Part shown: positions 1-9,182 of the stretch, piece by piece
Layout: every line of letters starts with the position of its first letter
Position numbering within the stretch: position 1 is the stretch's first letter
From: JAURDE01 sp965365285
Lineage (GTDB): Bacteria > Bdellovibrionota > Bacteriovoracia > Bacteriovoracales > Bacteriovoracaceae
Direction of reading: 5' to 3'
Length of the DNA stretch: 64,000 nt
Assembly: GCA_965365285.1 (NCBI GenBank)
Contig: CBDUBC010000004.1
Coordinates: forward strand, 1-64,000
The notes under the pieces: model-generated
Told to the model about the DNA's origin: nothing
What the model saw: the letters and a program-made list of their open reading frames with translations, nothing else
Database searches by the model: none
Translations under genes and position numbers: made by a program

Positions 1-1
1 A

Positions 2-166
2 GGAGGTCTAGATATTCTTGAAATACCCCTTATTTATACTCAAGTAAAAAACTTAAAAGGAGTGAAAGGGGCAAGCGGGAAGGTCATCTATAAGAAAGAA
101 AAACATATTGTTGTTCCGTATCGTTCGGACTGGAAGGAATATCTTTCATCTTATTGTGAGAGCTAG
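2..166 (+). CDS. C-terminal end of a probable NFACT (Rqc2/RqcH-like) RNA-binding domain protein, partial
   Basis: An open frame enters from the left edge and ends at a TAG at 164-166, giving 54 C-terminal residues. The stretch IPLIYTQVKNLKG followed by GASGKVIYKKEKHIVV resembles the end of the NFACT-R domain of RqcH/FbpA-type proteins, where a lysine/glycine-rich KPKGAKPG-type loop precedes a VIYTN.KTI strand. Proteins of that family bind tRNA or ribosomal 50S subunits. Only the tail is visible, so the identification is a motif resemblance and not certain. Confidence 0.5.
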   Translation, partial: GGLDILEIPLIYTQVKNLKGVKGASGKVIYKKEKHIVVPYRSDWKEYLSSYCES

Positions 167-212
167 TAAGGAAATGTTAAGCTGTATTTAAACCTTTTTT
201 AAAGATTAAGTT

Positions 213-983
213 ATGAAAATTATTGCTTTTTTTATGATTCTTTTTTCTCTTTCGCTATCTGCGAGTGAGATCAATCTTCTTCGAAACTTTGATAATAAAC
301 TCTATAATCCAACTGCCAAGGGGATCAAGGAAATGAGTTTTAAGGTGAGAGTTTCTAATCTTCTAGAGATGCTCAACCAAAGATTTAACTGGGAGCCAAG
401 AAAGGATCTTTATTTTCTTGTGCATTGGAAGCCAACTAGAAATTTTAAAATTGAAGTTCATGGGCTTCCTGATGGATTCATTGAGTTAAAGAATGAGCTT
501 ATTTCTCTTATTTCCAATCGAATCGATTTTGTCATTCCTATGCCTCTCATCGATAAATTTAAAGGTTACACGGTTTCTTATTATTCTCAAAAAGGAGATA
601 CGGTGATCAAGGCACTTGACCCTACTTATAAGCAGATTGCCTCTGAAATGTATCTTACTTTTGATAAAAGTGGAGTTCTTCAAAAGATTAAGGCACAAAG
701 TCCAGTAGGTACTCTTAACTCTGATTTTGATTTTATAAAGACGGATTGGAGTGGGGGCAAATACGTTCTAGACGAGTACACAGTGAGCGCTATTAAAGGA
801 ATTCAAAGTTCAAAAACAATTCATACTCTTACTTATCAAAAAGTTAAAAACCATTATTTCTTAGATCAATTACAGATTAAAACAATTTATGAAGTGATTA
901 TGCCACAAGATAAGGATAAGAAAGAGGCACCTAAGCAAGAGGTGATTTCTCTTGTTACTTTTTCAGATTATGAAGTTAAGTAG
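213..983 (+). CDS. secreted protein of unknown function
   Basis: This encodes 256 residues. The first 17 form a hydrophobic signal peptide ending in SLSASE, so the protein is probably exported to the periplasm; there is no lipobox cysteine. The rest is soluble, mixed alpha/beta in look, with a charged lysine-rich stretch (QDKDKKEAPKQ) near the C terminus. I do not recognise a family. It sits 46 bases after the preceding stop and is followed after 11 bases by the rRNA methyltransferase, so the two may be co-transcribed. Confidence 0.7.
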   Translation: MKIIAFFMILFSLSLSASEINLLRNFDNKLYNPTAKGIKEMSFKVRVSNLLEMLNQRFNWEPRKDLYFLVHWKPTRNFKIEVHGLPDGFIELKNELISLISNRIDFVIPMPLIDKFKGYTVSYYSQKGDTVIKALDPTYKQIASEMYLTFDKSGVLQKIKAQSPVGTLNSDFDFIKTDWSGGKYVLDEYTVSAIKGIQSSKTIHTLTYQKVKNHYFLDQLQIKTIYEVIMPQDKDKKEAPKQEVISLVTFSDYEVK

Positions 984-994
984 GAGCTTATCCC

Positions 995-2209
995 TTGAGA
1001 GAGATCAAACTAAAAAAAGATTCCTTTAAAAAACTAGAAAAAGGGCAACTGGAGTTTTACTCTAGAGATCTTGATCAGACGATTTCTCAGTTCATTCCAG
1101 GAGAATGGGCCTTTATTCCTCACTTTTCTAAGGACTATAGTTATCTTGTTTGTGTTAATCCTTTCGTAGATAAGTCTCCGTGCCTTCGAGTCGCAGGGAA
1201 GTATAAACAAAGGGATCTTTCTCAGGAAAATGAACCGGAGTTTATAAAGGCTCAAATTCAAAATTCTCTTCAAACTGCAATTCAAAAGAGAATGGTTTTT
1301 AAAAATCAAAGACAGGGATCTCGTCTAGTCTATGGAAATTTTGACCAACTTCCAGGTCTTATCGTTGACATGTATAAGGATGTCATTCTCATTCAAATTT
1401 CATCAGCTGGAATGGACCGGTTTCGAGAAGAGATTCGAATGATTATTCAAAATTCTTATAAAGATCATAAGATTGTCTTTTTTGATAATGCTAAAAAAAG
1501 GATTGTTGAAGGACTTCCTGCTTTTGAAAACAAAGATTTTGAAGCACTAGATTCCATTAAAATAGTAGACTCTGGAATTGAATATGATCTCTCAAGAGAG
1601 ATTATACAAAAAAATGGCTATTACTATGATCATTCCCCAAATCGTCTCAAATTAGAACGAGCGATTAAGCAATTAGATCTATCTTTTAAAACCGGAGTGG
1701 ATCTTTTTAGCTATTGTGGTAGCTGGGGACTTCACCTTTTTCGAGCCGGCCTAGAAAAGGTCTACTTTGTTGATCAAAGCTCAATTGTAGGAACAATTCC
1801 AAAATCTATTGAACTCAATCAATTTAAAGGTGAAAGCGAGTGCATTCAATCTGATGTTTTTGCTTATTTAGATCAATGTAGATCTGAAGGTAAAAAATTT
1901 GATGTCATTGTCTCAGACCCTCCGGCTTTTTCTAAAGGAAAAGATACCAAAGTTAATGCTTTGCGTGGATATGATAAAATTCATCAAAAATGTGTTGGTC
2001 TTCTCAATGGCCCTGGCTTGTTCGCAGTGGGGTCTTGTACGAAAAATATCGACTTCAATGACCTAGACCAAAGTGTAAAGAAAGCTTTCTCTCAGCATTC
2101 GAGAAAGGCACAAATGATTGATTTAGGAATTCAGGGTCCTGATCATCCCTTTGCGGACTTTCTAGATAAAGGCTTTTATATTAAATTTATTCTATATCTC
2201 GTAGACTAA
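995..2209 (+). CDS. RlmI-like class I SAM-dependent rRNA (cytosine-C5) methyltransferase
   Basis: This 404-residue protein belongs to the RlmI/RlmK-type family that methylates 23S rRNA. Visible are an N-terminal PUA-like region, the family motif GNFDQLPGLIVDMY (residues about 116-129), a SAM-binding motif I at DLFSYCGSWGLHLF, motif IV SDPPAFSKGKD, and a GSCTKN motif whose cysteine corresponds to the catalytic Cys of m5C methyltransferases. The start is a TTG at 995, preceded by AGGAG at 982-986 that overlaps the previous stop. Which cytosine it modifies cannot be read from sequence. Confidence 0.85.
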   Translation: MREIKLKKDSFKKLEKGQLEFYSRDLDQTISQFIPGEWAFIPHFSKDYSYLVCVNPFVDKSPCLRVAGKYKQRDLSQENEPEFIKAQIQNSLQTAIQKRMVFKNQRQGSRLVYGNFDQLPGLIVDMYKDVILIQISSAGMDRFREEIRMIIQNSYKDHKIVFFDNAKKRIVEGLPAFENKDFEALDSIKIVDSGIEYDLSREIIQKNGYYYDHSPNRLKLERAIKQLDLSFKTGVDLFSYCGSWGLHLFRAGLEKVYFVDQSSIVGTIPKSIELNQFKGESECIQSDVFAYLDQCRSEGKKFDVIVSDPPAFSKGKDTKVNALRGYDKIHQKCVGLLNGPGLFAVGSCTKNIDFNDLDQSVKKAFSQHSRKAQMIDLGIQGPDHPFADFLDKGFYIKFILYLVD

Positions 2210-2220
2210 GGAGAGTTTAA

Positions 2221-3171
2221 ATGAGTGATTTACTCAGAGAAAAAATGAATACCGCACTCGATAGCGCTAAGAAGGTAATTTTTGGTCAAGACGAGCTTCT
2301 TGATTCCATATTGGCAGCTCTGGTTTGTGAGGGGCATCTTTTGATCGAAGGTATGCCTGGTCTTGGAAAAACACTTAGTGTTTCGGCCATGAGTAAATTG
2401 TGTGATCTTACCTTTAGAAGAATTCAGTTTACTCCAGACCTTCTTCCTTCTGATCTTATTGGGACAATGATTTATAGTCAAAAAAACGAAGAGTTTAATA
2501 CCAAGTTTGGACCAATTTTTACTCAGCTTCTTCTTGCAGATGAAATCAATCGATCACCTGCCAAGGTTCAAGCGGCACTTCTGGAATCTATGCAAGAAAA
2601 GCAAGTAACTATTGGTGAAGAAAGTCATAAGCTCGCTTCTCCATTTGTTGTTCTTGCTACCCAAAACCCCATTGAGCAAGAGGGGACTTATCCTTTGCCT
2701 GAGGCCCAAATGGATCGTTTTATGATGAAAATCTTTGTAGATTATCCTCATTTTGATGCCGAAAAAAGTATTCTCGACCTAAAGAAAAATCCAATCAAAG
2801 ATCTTACGCCTCTTTTAAGTTCTGATGATCTTCTGGAGGTTCAAGAACTTACGGACAATATATACGTAGATGAAAAAATCAAAGATCTTATAATTCGAAT
2901 TATTCAAGCGACAAGACCGTCTTCTAAGAGTTTTCTCCCAGAGTTTGATGGAGCTATTTTAGCCGGAGCCTCTCCAAGGGCCGCTATTTGGCTATATCGA
3001 ATTAGTAAATATATGGCATTCATGGCAGGAAGAGACTTTGTTTCTCCTGATGATCTAATGAAAATTATTCCTTCAGTTATGGGTCATAGAATTATCCTAA
3101 GCTATGAGGCAACGATTGATAAAGTAAATGGAAGAGATGTAGCACTTAGAATTGCTCAATCGGTAATGTAA
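2221..3171 (+). CDS. MoxR-family AAA+ ATPase of the Bat operon
   Basis: This is a cytoplasmic AAA+ ATPase of the MoxR class (316 residues), chaperone-like proteins that act with VWA-domain partners. The Walker A motif GMPGLGKT lies at residues 44-51, Walker B with DEIN at about 107-110, and the family hallmark TQNPIEQEGTYPLPEAQMDR follows. It opens an operon with DUF58, batA, batB/C and batD genes, the standard MoxR-Bat arrangement linked to oxygen or stress tolerance in Bacteroides and to virulence or stress in other bacteria. Its stop codon overlaps the next ATG by one base. Confidence 0.93.
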   Translation: MSDLLREKMNTALDSAKKVIFGQDELLDSILAALVCEGHLLIEGMPGLGKTLSVSAMSKLCDLTFRRIQFTPDLLPSDLIGTMIYSQKNEEFNTKFGPIFTQLLLADEINRSPAKVQAALLESMQEKQVTIGEESHKLASPFVVLATQNPIEQEGTYPLPEAQMDRFMMKIFVDYPHFDAEKSILDLKKNPIKDLTPLLSSDDLLEVQELTDNIYVDEKIKDLIIRIIQATRPSSKSFLPEFDGAILAGASPRAAIWLYRISKYMAFMAGRDFVSPDDLMKIIPSVMGHRIILSYEATIDKVNGRDVALRIAQSVM

Positions 3172-4019
3172 TGAATTTTGAAGAGGTTCGAAAAGTTGTT
3201 GGCTCGATCAAGGCCAATATCTTTAAAAATTCAAACTCCTATTCGATTGGAATGTTAAAGTCACATTTCAGAGGAAGTGGTTTGCAATTTAAAGAGCATC
3301 AAGTTTACACTCACGGTGATGATATCCGTCATATTGATTGGAAATTACTTGCTAAGAAAAATGATCCCTATATCAAAACCTATGAGGAAGAGCGAAATGT
3401 TGAAATCGTTGTTGTGATTGATACTTCTGCAACGATGCTCACGGGGTATAAGGGTGTCTCTAAACTACAAGCCTCCATTGAGATTTGTTGTCTTATCAAT
3501 TTACTTGCTCAAGAAACTGGGGACTATGTCCATCCTATACTTATAACAGATAAAATAATCCACCTTCCTATGTGCTCTGGAGAACGAGGGATTTTTATGC
3601 TTGTTAAGGCTCTTGAAAAGGAAAACCTTCTTAATAAAGATGGAAAAATAAATATTGGATTTAAGAGAACGAGCCAGGTACCAAGTGAAAAAATCCTAGT
3701 AGGTTTATTACCGGAACTAAGAAGAAAAAAGGAAATTGTTATCTTGTCTGACTTTAATGATTTTTTAAATGAGCATGATTTAAGTAAAATTCTTTATCGA
3801 AGTAATATTCATTGCTTTCAGCTTCTTTCTCCTCTTGATCTTGGAGAAAGGATTCCATTTTCTCTTTTCTCTATGACAGATTACTACTCAGGTAAAGGGA
3901 AGCTTCATATTGTCCAATCAACTGAAAATAAGGATATTTCACTTCCCCGTAAAGAAAAACTTAAGCGAATTAAAATACATGAAAGGTATCTTGAAGCCTT
4001 TGTGAAGGAAATGCTTTGA
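3171..4019 (+). CDS. DUF58 / VWA-like protein of the Bat operon
   Basis: This 282-residue soluble protein carries the DUF58 signature, a GDDIRHIDWKLLAKKNDPYI segment followed by an EER motif at about residues 45-72. A VWA-like strand then ends in DTSATM, a MIDAS-type DxSxT/S. The family is the usual partner encoded directly downstream of MoxR ATPases and is presumed to bind metal or ligand through the VWA fold. It is translationally coupled to moxR by a TAATG overlap. The function is inferred from operon position. Confidence 0.9.
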   Translation: MNFEEVRKVVGSIKANIFKNSNSYSIGMLKSHFRGSGLQFKEHQVYTHGDDIRHIDWKLLAKKNDPYIKTYEEERNVEIVVVIDTSATMLTGYKGVSKLQASIEICCLINLLAQETGDYVHPILITDKIIHLPMCSGERGIFMLVKALEKENLLNKDGKINIGFKRTSQVPSEKILVGLLPELRRKKEIVILSDFNDFLNEHDLSKILYRSNIHCFQLLSPLDLGERIPFSLFSMTDYYSGKGKLHIVQSTENKDISLPRKEKLKRIKIHERYLEAFVKEML

Positions 4020-4020
4020 A

Positions 4021-4812
4021 ATGTTAAAGTTTATTTTCATTATCAATATTTTACTGTTTTCTTTTCATGCTAATGCTCAAACACGCGCGAAGATTGGAAT
4101 GAAGGATGGAACTAACAGAACTCTTCAATATGGTGAAGTTTTTGAAGGAGAGATTTCCATTCACCCGACAAATACAAGTTATTATAATGATCTTTTACGA
4201 CTAGAGGGTAAAATTATCCTCGAGGGTATTTTTATCTCTGAAATTACAGATATTAAACTTTCTCCCTACAATTCAGAAGTTATTTTGGCGCATTGGCGAG
4301 GTGTAGTTTTTAAACCTATTGCTCCTCAAAAGTTAAAGCTTGGACAACAAGAAATAGAAATTTCTCAAATGAACCTCATTCTCGAAGACGGTGAACCTCA
4401 AGTTCCAAAAGGTTTTAGTCTTCTTGAACAAAAAGAAGTCCCAAAGGAGTTTGAGTGGAAGCTATGGATGACGATTCTTGTTCTTTTATTCATTGTCATC
4501 TCTCTAGTACTATATAAATTGTGGAAAACTCGAAAAGTTAAAAGAGAAAAAGAGGAAAAGAAAAAAGAGAGAATAGAATCTTGGTTGCGACTTTTTAATA
4601 GAGCTTCAGAATTTGAAGACCTCGTTAAAATTTACCAACAAAGAGAAGAGTGGTTAATGACTATAGAATATGACCCTAAGCTATACAGCGAGTTTAGACA
4701 CCGAATTAATCAGGTTCAATTTAAAAAAGATCAACTAGAAGAGGATATTCAATTTGTTACAGAGAGCTATATGAAGCTCAAAAAGGATATTGAACAAAGA
4801 AATGGAATATAA
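4021..4812 (+). CDS. Bat-operon membrane protein of unknown function
   Basis: This 263-residue protein has an N-terminal signal peptide (cleavage near HANAQ), about 120 periplasmic residues, a single transmembrane helix at about residues 149-169, and a highly charged cytoplasmic tail (KREKEEKKKERIE) that looks helical. It occupies the slot between DUF58 and batA where many Bat operons encode a small membrane protein (DUF4381-like). I cannot confirm membership of that family by eye. It begins one base after the preceding stop and overlaps the batA reading frame. Confidence 0.75.
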   Translation: MLKFIFIINILLFSFHANAQTRAKIGMKDGTNRTLQYGEVFEGEISIHPTNTSYYNDLLRLEGKIILEGIFISEITDIKLSPYNSEVILAHWRGVVFKPIAPQKLKLGQQEIEISQMNLILEDGEPQVPKGFSLLEQKEVPKEFEWKLWMTILVLLFIVISLVLYKLWKTRKVKREKEEKKKERIESWLRLFNRASEFEDLVKIYQQREEWLMTIEYDPKLYSEFRHRINQVQFKKDQLEEDIQFVTESYMKLKKDIEQRNGI

Positions 4813-5767
4813 CGGATTATTATACAGTCTTGTCGGTATTTTAGGTCTGATCCTATGGTCAGCTCATTTCTTTTATTTTAGGAAAAAGCCTGAATTAGTT
4901 TTACCTAAAGATATTAATTCAAAATCAAAAAGTCTTTTAAGAGTACTACTATTTGCTGCGGGTCTATTTGCTTGGATTATGATTAGTATATCTCTAAGTT
5001 TACCCAGAAAACCGTTGGGGTTTTCAAAATCATCGATAGAAGTAAATGATATATTTTTTGTGGTGGATGTCTCTCGATCTATGCTGGCAAATGACTTTGA
5101 GCCTAATCGGCTAGAAGCCGCTAAAAGAAAAATAGAAGAATTTGTAATGTTGAGACCTAAAGATAGGATTGGTATAATCATCTTTTCAGAAAAAGCCTTC
5201 ACTCTCTTACCATTATCAACAGATCTCAATCTTATTAAACAAATTATTAAAGAGATTAAAGTAGGGTTTCTAGGCAGTGGAACCAATATTGGAGATGCCC
5301 TAGGGTTGGCGGTAGGGAGAGGCTCCCAGACTCTTGCCAAAAATAAAGTTGTCATCCTTCTAACAGACGGTGTGAGTAATGTAGGAACCATGACACCGCT
5401 TCAAGCAGCTGAAATGGCCAAAGAGGCAAAAATGAAAGTCTACACTATTGGGGTGGGTGGAAGTGATGATGCTCAAATACCAGCTGGAGCAGGAGGTCGT
5501 TTCTATCAAAATATTCCAGGGGGGAGTATTGATTTCAAGACCCTCAAAGAGATTTCAGACATTACAGGGGCCAAGGCCTATCTTGCTCAAAGTGAAGAAT
5601 CTCTTAAAGATGTGCTTCTTGAAATTGAAAAGCTTGAAAGAACAGAAATAGAACAAAGTGGAAAAGTTATTTATGAAGAGCTGTACTTTAAATATCTTTT
5701 AGTGGGAGTCATTCTCCTACTAATAGTAGAAGCACTTCGTCTTAGTCTATTAAGGGAGGTCGTATGA
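4802..5767 (+). CDS. batA: BatA-like VWA-domain membrane protein
   Basis: This 321-residue membrane protein has two N-terminal hydrophobic helices, a VWA domain and a C-terminal helix (about 297-315). The complete MIDAS is visible as DVSRS, the SGTNIGDAL threonine loop and LLTDG, so a divalent metal should be bound. VWA proteins of this type form complexes with MoxR and DUF58 partners. I chose the ATG at 4802 because the in-frame TTG at 4790 sits too close to the AAGG at 4783-4786. Either start overlaps the upstream gene. It overlaps batB by four bases (ATGA). Confidence 0.88.
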   Translation: MEYNGLLYSLVGILGLILWSAHFFYFRKKPELVLPKDINSKSKSLLRVLLFAAGLFAWIMISISLSLPRKPLGFSKSSIEVNDIFFVVDVSRSMLANDFEPNRLEAAKRKIEEFVMLRPKDRIGIIIFSEKAFTLLPLSTDLNLIKQIIKEIKVGFLGSGTNIGDALGLAVGRGSQTLAKNKVVILLTDGVSNVGTMTPLQAAEMAKEAKMKVYTIGVGGSDDAQIPAGAGGRFYQNIPGGSIDFKTLKEISDITGAKAYLAQSEESLKDVLLEIEKLERTEIEQSGKVIYEELYFKYLLVGVILLLIVEALRLSLLREVV

Positions 5768-7482
5768 AACTAATGAATGCGGCCATTATTCCTGCTTTAA
5801 TAATTGTATTTGTCGCTTTCTTTGTATGGAAAAATAAAAATGAACGATCCTTTATCAATTGGGTTAAAGATCACTGGTTTTATTTACCAAGTCTTGAAAA
5901 TAAATTAGGCCGATTTCTTTACTATTTAGGATTAGGCCTTCTTCTTTTTTCTCTAACCGACTTAAGAGGTCCTGAAGAGAAAGTAGAGACTACAATTCCA
6001 GATCAAAGGACAATTATCATTATTGACTCCTCGGCAAGTATGCTCGTTGAGGATATTCGACCAAATCGTTATGAAAAATCTCTACTACTCGCTAGGCATT
6101 TTATTAAAAATGCTTTTGGTCATCAAATCGCTGTTGTTCTCTTTTCTGATACACAAAAAAGAATAGTTCCTTTTACAGACGATCTAGACCTTCTTGATAG
6201 TCGGGTTGCGGGGCTTTCGGGACTCGATGTCCTAAACGGTGGCTCTAATATCAGCCAAGCCGTGCTGGAGTCTGTTCAGTACTTTAAACAAAATAAAGGA
6301 AACATAGAGAAAGTTGGAGGAAATATTCTGGTCTTTACCGACGCGGAAGAACATGAGGGGTTACCCATTCAACGAATCGATGGAGACATAAATTTAGTAA
6401 TGGTTGGAGTAGGTTCACTCAATGGAGGGCCAATTCCAATAAGAAGAAGAAATAATTCCTTTGGAGGTTACAAAACATTTAATGGTCAAAAGGTTGTATC
6501 TAAACTGGATGAAAACTATCTTAAAAAATTTGGAGAGATGGTAGAGAATTATAAGTACTGGGTTGTTTCTTCTTATTCGATACCAACGGAAGAGATCTTA
6601 GACTTTTTTAGAAATAATTTTGAGGCAAAATTAGCTAAGGGGAAAATTACCTCACGACCAGTTTATGGTCATTGGATTGTTCTAGTGGCAGTTCTGATTC
6701 TTTGTTTAAGTTATATTTTAAAATTAAGAAAAAGCTTTATAATCCCCTTATTGGTTTTGATTATTTTTAATCCTCAGATTAGGGCAAATGAAGAAGCTCC
6801 AGAACTCGACCCTGAGCTAGTTAAAGAATTGGAAAATTTAAAAATTGGGAAGGTTAAAAGAGAAGAAACGCTTAATCTTGCTCTTAAATTAATGAAAGCA
6901 GGTGATTTAAAGACAGCAAGTATCCTCTATAAGGAAAATATTCGAAATACAGATGAAGTCCCTTATAAGCTTAATTTTGGAACTAGCCAAATCGGTGCTC
7001 GAAACTTTAAAGAGGGGTTAAAAAATCTAGAAAATCTTTATAAAGAAAACCTCAATAATACTCAAGTTCAAAAAATTATTCGAGAAAATATTCTATTTGC
7101 TCTGAAACAAGAACAATCTCAAAGACAAAAAGAGCAACAGCAGCAAGATCAGGAAAATCAACAGCAAAACCAAGATCAACAGCAAAACGAAGATCAACAG
7201 CAGAATGATCAAAATCAAAATAACGATCAGCAAAAAGACGGGGAACAAAAAGAGAATAAAGAAAAGGATCAACAAGGTAAAGATAAGCAAAAGAAAGATC
7301 CAAAAAAGCAAAAGCCTCAGGACTTTGAAGAAAAAGAAAAGCAAGTCGAAAAAAAGAGAAAGATGGTTAAGGTTCCAGCAATGATCAAACAGCTCATGGG
7401 TGAAGACCGTAAGCTACAAGAAAAATATATTGATACTTCTACACAGGACAGAAGACAAAATAATTCAAATAGGGATTGGTAA
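5764..7482 (+). CDS. BatB-BatC fusion: VWA membrane protein with C-terminal TPR and Gln-rich tail
   Basis: This 572-residue protein begins like BatB: two N-terminal membrane helices, then a VWA domain with MIDAS motif IIDSSASM (about residues 90-97), then two further hydrophobic helices at about 300-345. The C-terminal 220 residues look like BatC, with a TPR-like pair (about 370-440) and a strongly biased Gln/Asn/Lys/Glu region (about 445-530) of QQ-N/D-Q repeats. In many genomes BatB and BatC are separate genes, so this appears to be a natural fusion. The low-complexity DNA spans about 7105-7345. Confidence 0.85.
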   Translation: MKLMNAAIIPALIIVFVAFFVWKNKNERSFINWVKDHWFYLPSLENKLGRFLYYLGLGLLLFSLTDLRGPEEKVETTIPDQRTIIIIDSSASMLVEDIRPNRYEKSLLLARHFIKNAFGHQIAVVLFSDTQKRIVPFTDDLDLLDSRVAGLSGLDVLNGGSNISQAVLESVQYFKQNKGNIEKVGGNILVFTDAEEHEGLPIQRIDGDINLVMVGVGSLNGGPIPIRRRNNSFGGYKTFNGQKVVSKLDENYLKKFGEMVENYKYWVVSSYSIPTEEILDFFRNNFEAKLAKGKITSRPVYGHWIVLVAVLILCLSYILKLRKSFIIPLLVLIIFNPQIRANEEAPELDPELVKELENLKIGKVKREETLNLALKLMKAGDLKTASILYKENIRNTDEVPYKLNFGTSQIGARNFKEGLKNLENLYKENLNNTQVQKIIRENILFALKQEQSQRQKEQQQQDQENQQQNQDQQQNEDQQQNDQNQNNDQQKDGEQKENKEKDQQGKDKQKKDPKKQKPQDFEEKEKQVEKKRKMVKVPAMIKQLMGEDRKLQEKYIDTSTQDRRQNNSNRDW

Positions 7483-7484
7483 TT

Positions 7485-9182
7485 ATGCGTAAATTGATTT
7501 CACTCTTTATTTTCATGCTTATTCCTTATTTCAGCTTTGCTGCAGAAGTAAGTGTAGAGGTGAACCCTCCTAATCCTCTTAAAGATGAAAATTTCCAATT
7601 AATCTTTAAAGTGAAATCTCCGTCGAATTCTACGGCCTATATTTCTTTTGATCCTGGATTTGCTCAAGTACTTGGAAAGAGAAGCTCTGGTGTATCCATC
7701 AGTACGACTATTGTAAATGGAAGAGTGAGCACTGTTCGTGAATCTAGTTATATTTTTGAAATGATTGCTCCTAAAAATGGTCGTTTGACGATCAAGGATA
7801 TTTCTGTAGATATCGATGGAAAAAAGACAAACATACCAAACAAATATATTAATATTGCCTCAACGAGAAAGACTCCTCGTAATTATTTTTTAGTAGCTGA
7901 ACTCAGTAATTCGAGCCCTTTCATTGGAGAGGGGTTCAATGTGGATTATTATCTTTATTATCGTTATTCAATGAGTATTATTGGTCATGAAATTCTAAAG
8001 TTTCCTACACTCAATAACTTTATTAAACGATTTTACATGCCAACCTCTAAAGTAGAGACAGTTGAAAAAGATGGCTTTATGTATTCTCGTAAGCTGATTT
8101 ATTCAGCAAGGCTCTACCCGGAAAAAGAAGGAAAGCTTAGAATTGATCCCGTAAAAATAAGAATTCAGTATCCTAAAAATACCAGGTCAGGTGTTGGATT
8201 TTTTGGCTTCGGAATGACTCGTTATGAAACTCGAGACATTTCGAGTAAACAAGAAGAGATAGAGGTTAGAGGATTTGAAGGACTTGAAGTTCCTAAAAAT
8301 TATTCAGGACTTATTGGAGAAAATAATTTTAGATTAGAACTTAATCGCAACAAATTTATGGTTAATGAAGCCATCGAGTTAAAACTCATTGCAGAAGGAG
8401 AGGGCGCTCTTGAAAAAATGGAGGCGCCTAAATTATTAAATAAAAGTGAATTAGAGGAATTTGATACCAAGAGTAATTTTGAGGAGATTAACCTCACTCG
8501 AGCGAGAAAAACTTTTGAATATACTTATCTTCCAAGAAGTGCTTTTTCAGATCCATCTAGGATATATAAAATCTCTATCTTTGATCCAATCTCCAAAACC
8601 TTTATAGAAAAAGAAATCCCCATTCCAAGTATTGCAGTCAGTGGACAGGCCTTTAATGGTTATACTAATCAAACGGAAAAAAAGTCATCAAGCTCTACAA
8701 ATACAAGTACAGACCCGGCGACCGGAGCTCAGCTAAAAGGAATCCTAGCCCCAGTTACTGATTACAATACGATTTCTCTTAATTGGATACGAAGTCTAAT
8801 TTATTTGATTATCTTGATTCTTCTTGGTTTTCTAATAGAGTTTTCTTATGGAATGTATAAAAGCTATCAGCTACCAGAAGAGGTTCGTAATTTAAACTAT
8901 GAAATTAAGCAGAGTGGGATAGATTATCCAAAACTATACCGGCTTCTCTATTTCCTTAAAAACCCAAAGAAAAGAGAAGCAGAGGATATTGAAGATATCA
9001 TTTTAGAAAGCGAGTTATCCGATCCAGCCAAAGACTACTTTTCTAAGGCCTTAAAAGTAGGTGAGATGACCTCCTTTTCAGATAAAAGCAGTGCCGAAAA
9101 TGACTTTCATTATGAGGATAAATATTTTAAAGAACTCTTAGGGAAGATTGAAAAAACACTGCATAATGAAAGTATACAATAG
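7485..9182 (+). CDS. batD: BatD-like protein (oxygen tolerance family)
   Basis: This encodes about 565 residues: a signal peptide ending at FSFAAE, a long beta-rich periplasmic region opening with VEVNPPNPLKDENFQL (typical of BatD), a transmembrane helix near residues 430-452 and a cytoplasmic tail. BatD is the last common member of Bat operons. The ATG at 7485 is preferred over the in-frame TTG at 7476 because AGGGA at 7471-7475 is then nine bases away and the signal peptide starts cleanly with MRK. It overlaps the ribF start. Confidence 0.88.
   Translation: MRKLISLFIFMLIPYFSFAAEVSVEVNPPNPLKDENFQLIFKVKSPSNSTAYISFDPGFAQVLGKRSSGVSISTTIVNGRVSTVRESSYIFEMIAPKNGRLTIKDISVDIDGKKTNIPNKYINIASTRKTPRNYFLVAELSNSSPFIGEGFNVDYYLYYRYSMSIIGHEILKFPTLNNFIKRFYMPTSKVETVEKDGFMYSRKLIYSARLYPEKEGKLRIDPVKIRIQYPKNTRSGVGFFGFGMTRYETRDISSKQEEIEVRGFEGLEVPKNYSGLIGENNFRLELNRNKFMVNEAIELKLIAEGEGALEKMEAPKLLNKSELEEFDTKSNFEEINLTRARKTFEYTYLPRSAFSDPSRIYKISIFDPISKTFIEKEIPIPSIAVSGQAFNGYTNQTEKKSSSSTNTSTDPATGAQLKGILAPVTDYNTISLNWIRSLIYLIILILLGFLIEFSYGMYKSYQLPEEVRNLNYEIKQSGIDYPKLYRLLYFLKNPKKREAEDIEDIILESELSDPAKDYFSKALKVGEMTSFSDKSSAENDFHYEDKYFKELLGKIEKTLHNESIQ

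Noticed and set aside
4873..5391. 172-codon open frame on the minus strand
   Set aside because: It lies wholly inside batA, whose VWA motifs are clear; the antisense translation shows no family resemblance and has no upstream ribosome-binding site.
7093..7344. leucine/isoleucine-rich minus-strand frame that looks like a membrane protein
   Set aside because: It is the antisense of the Gln/Lys/Asp-rich repeat in the BatBC fusion; CAA/GAT/AAA codons read backwards give Leu/Ile/Phe.
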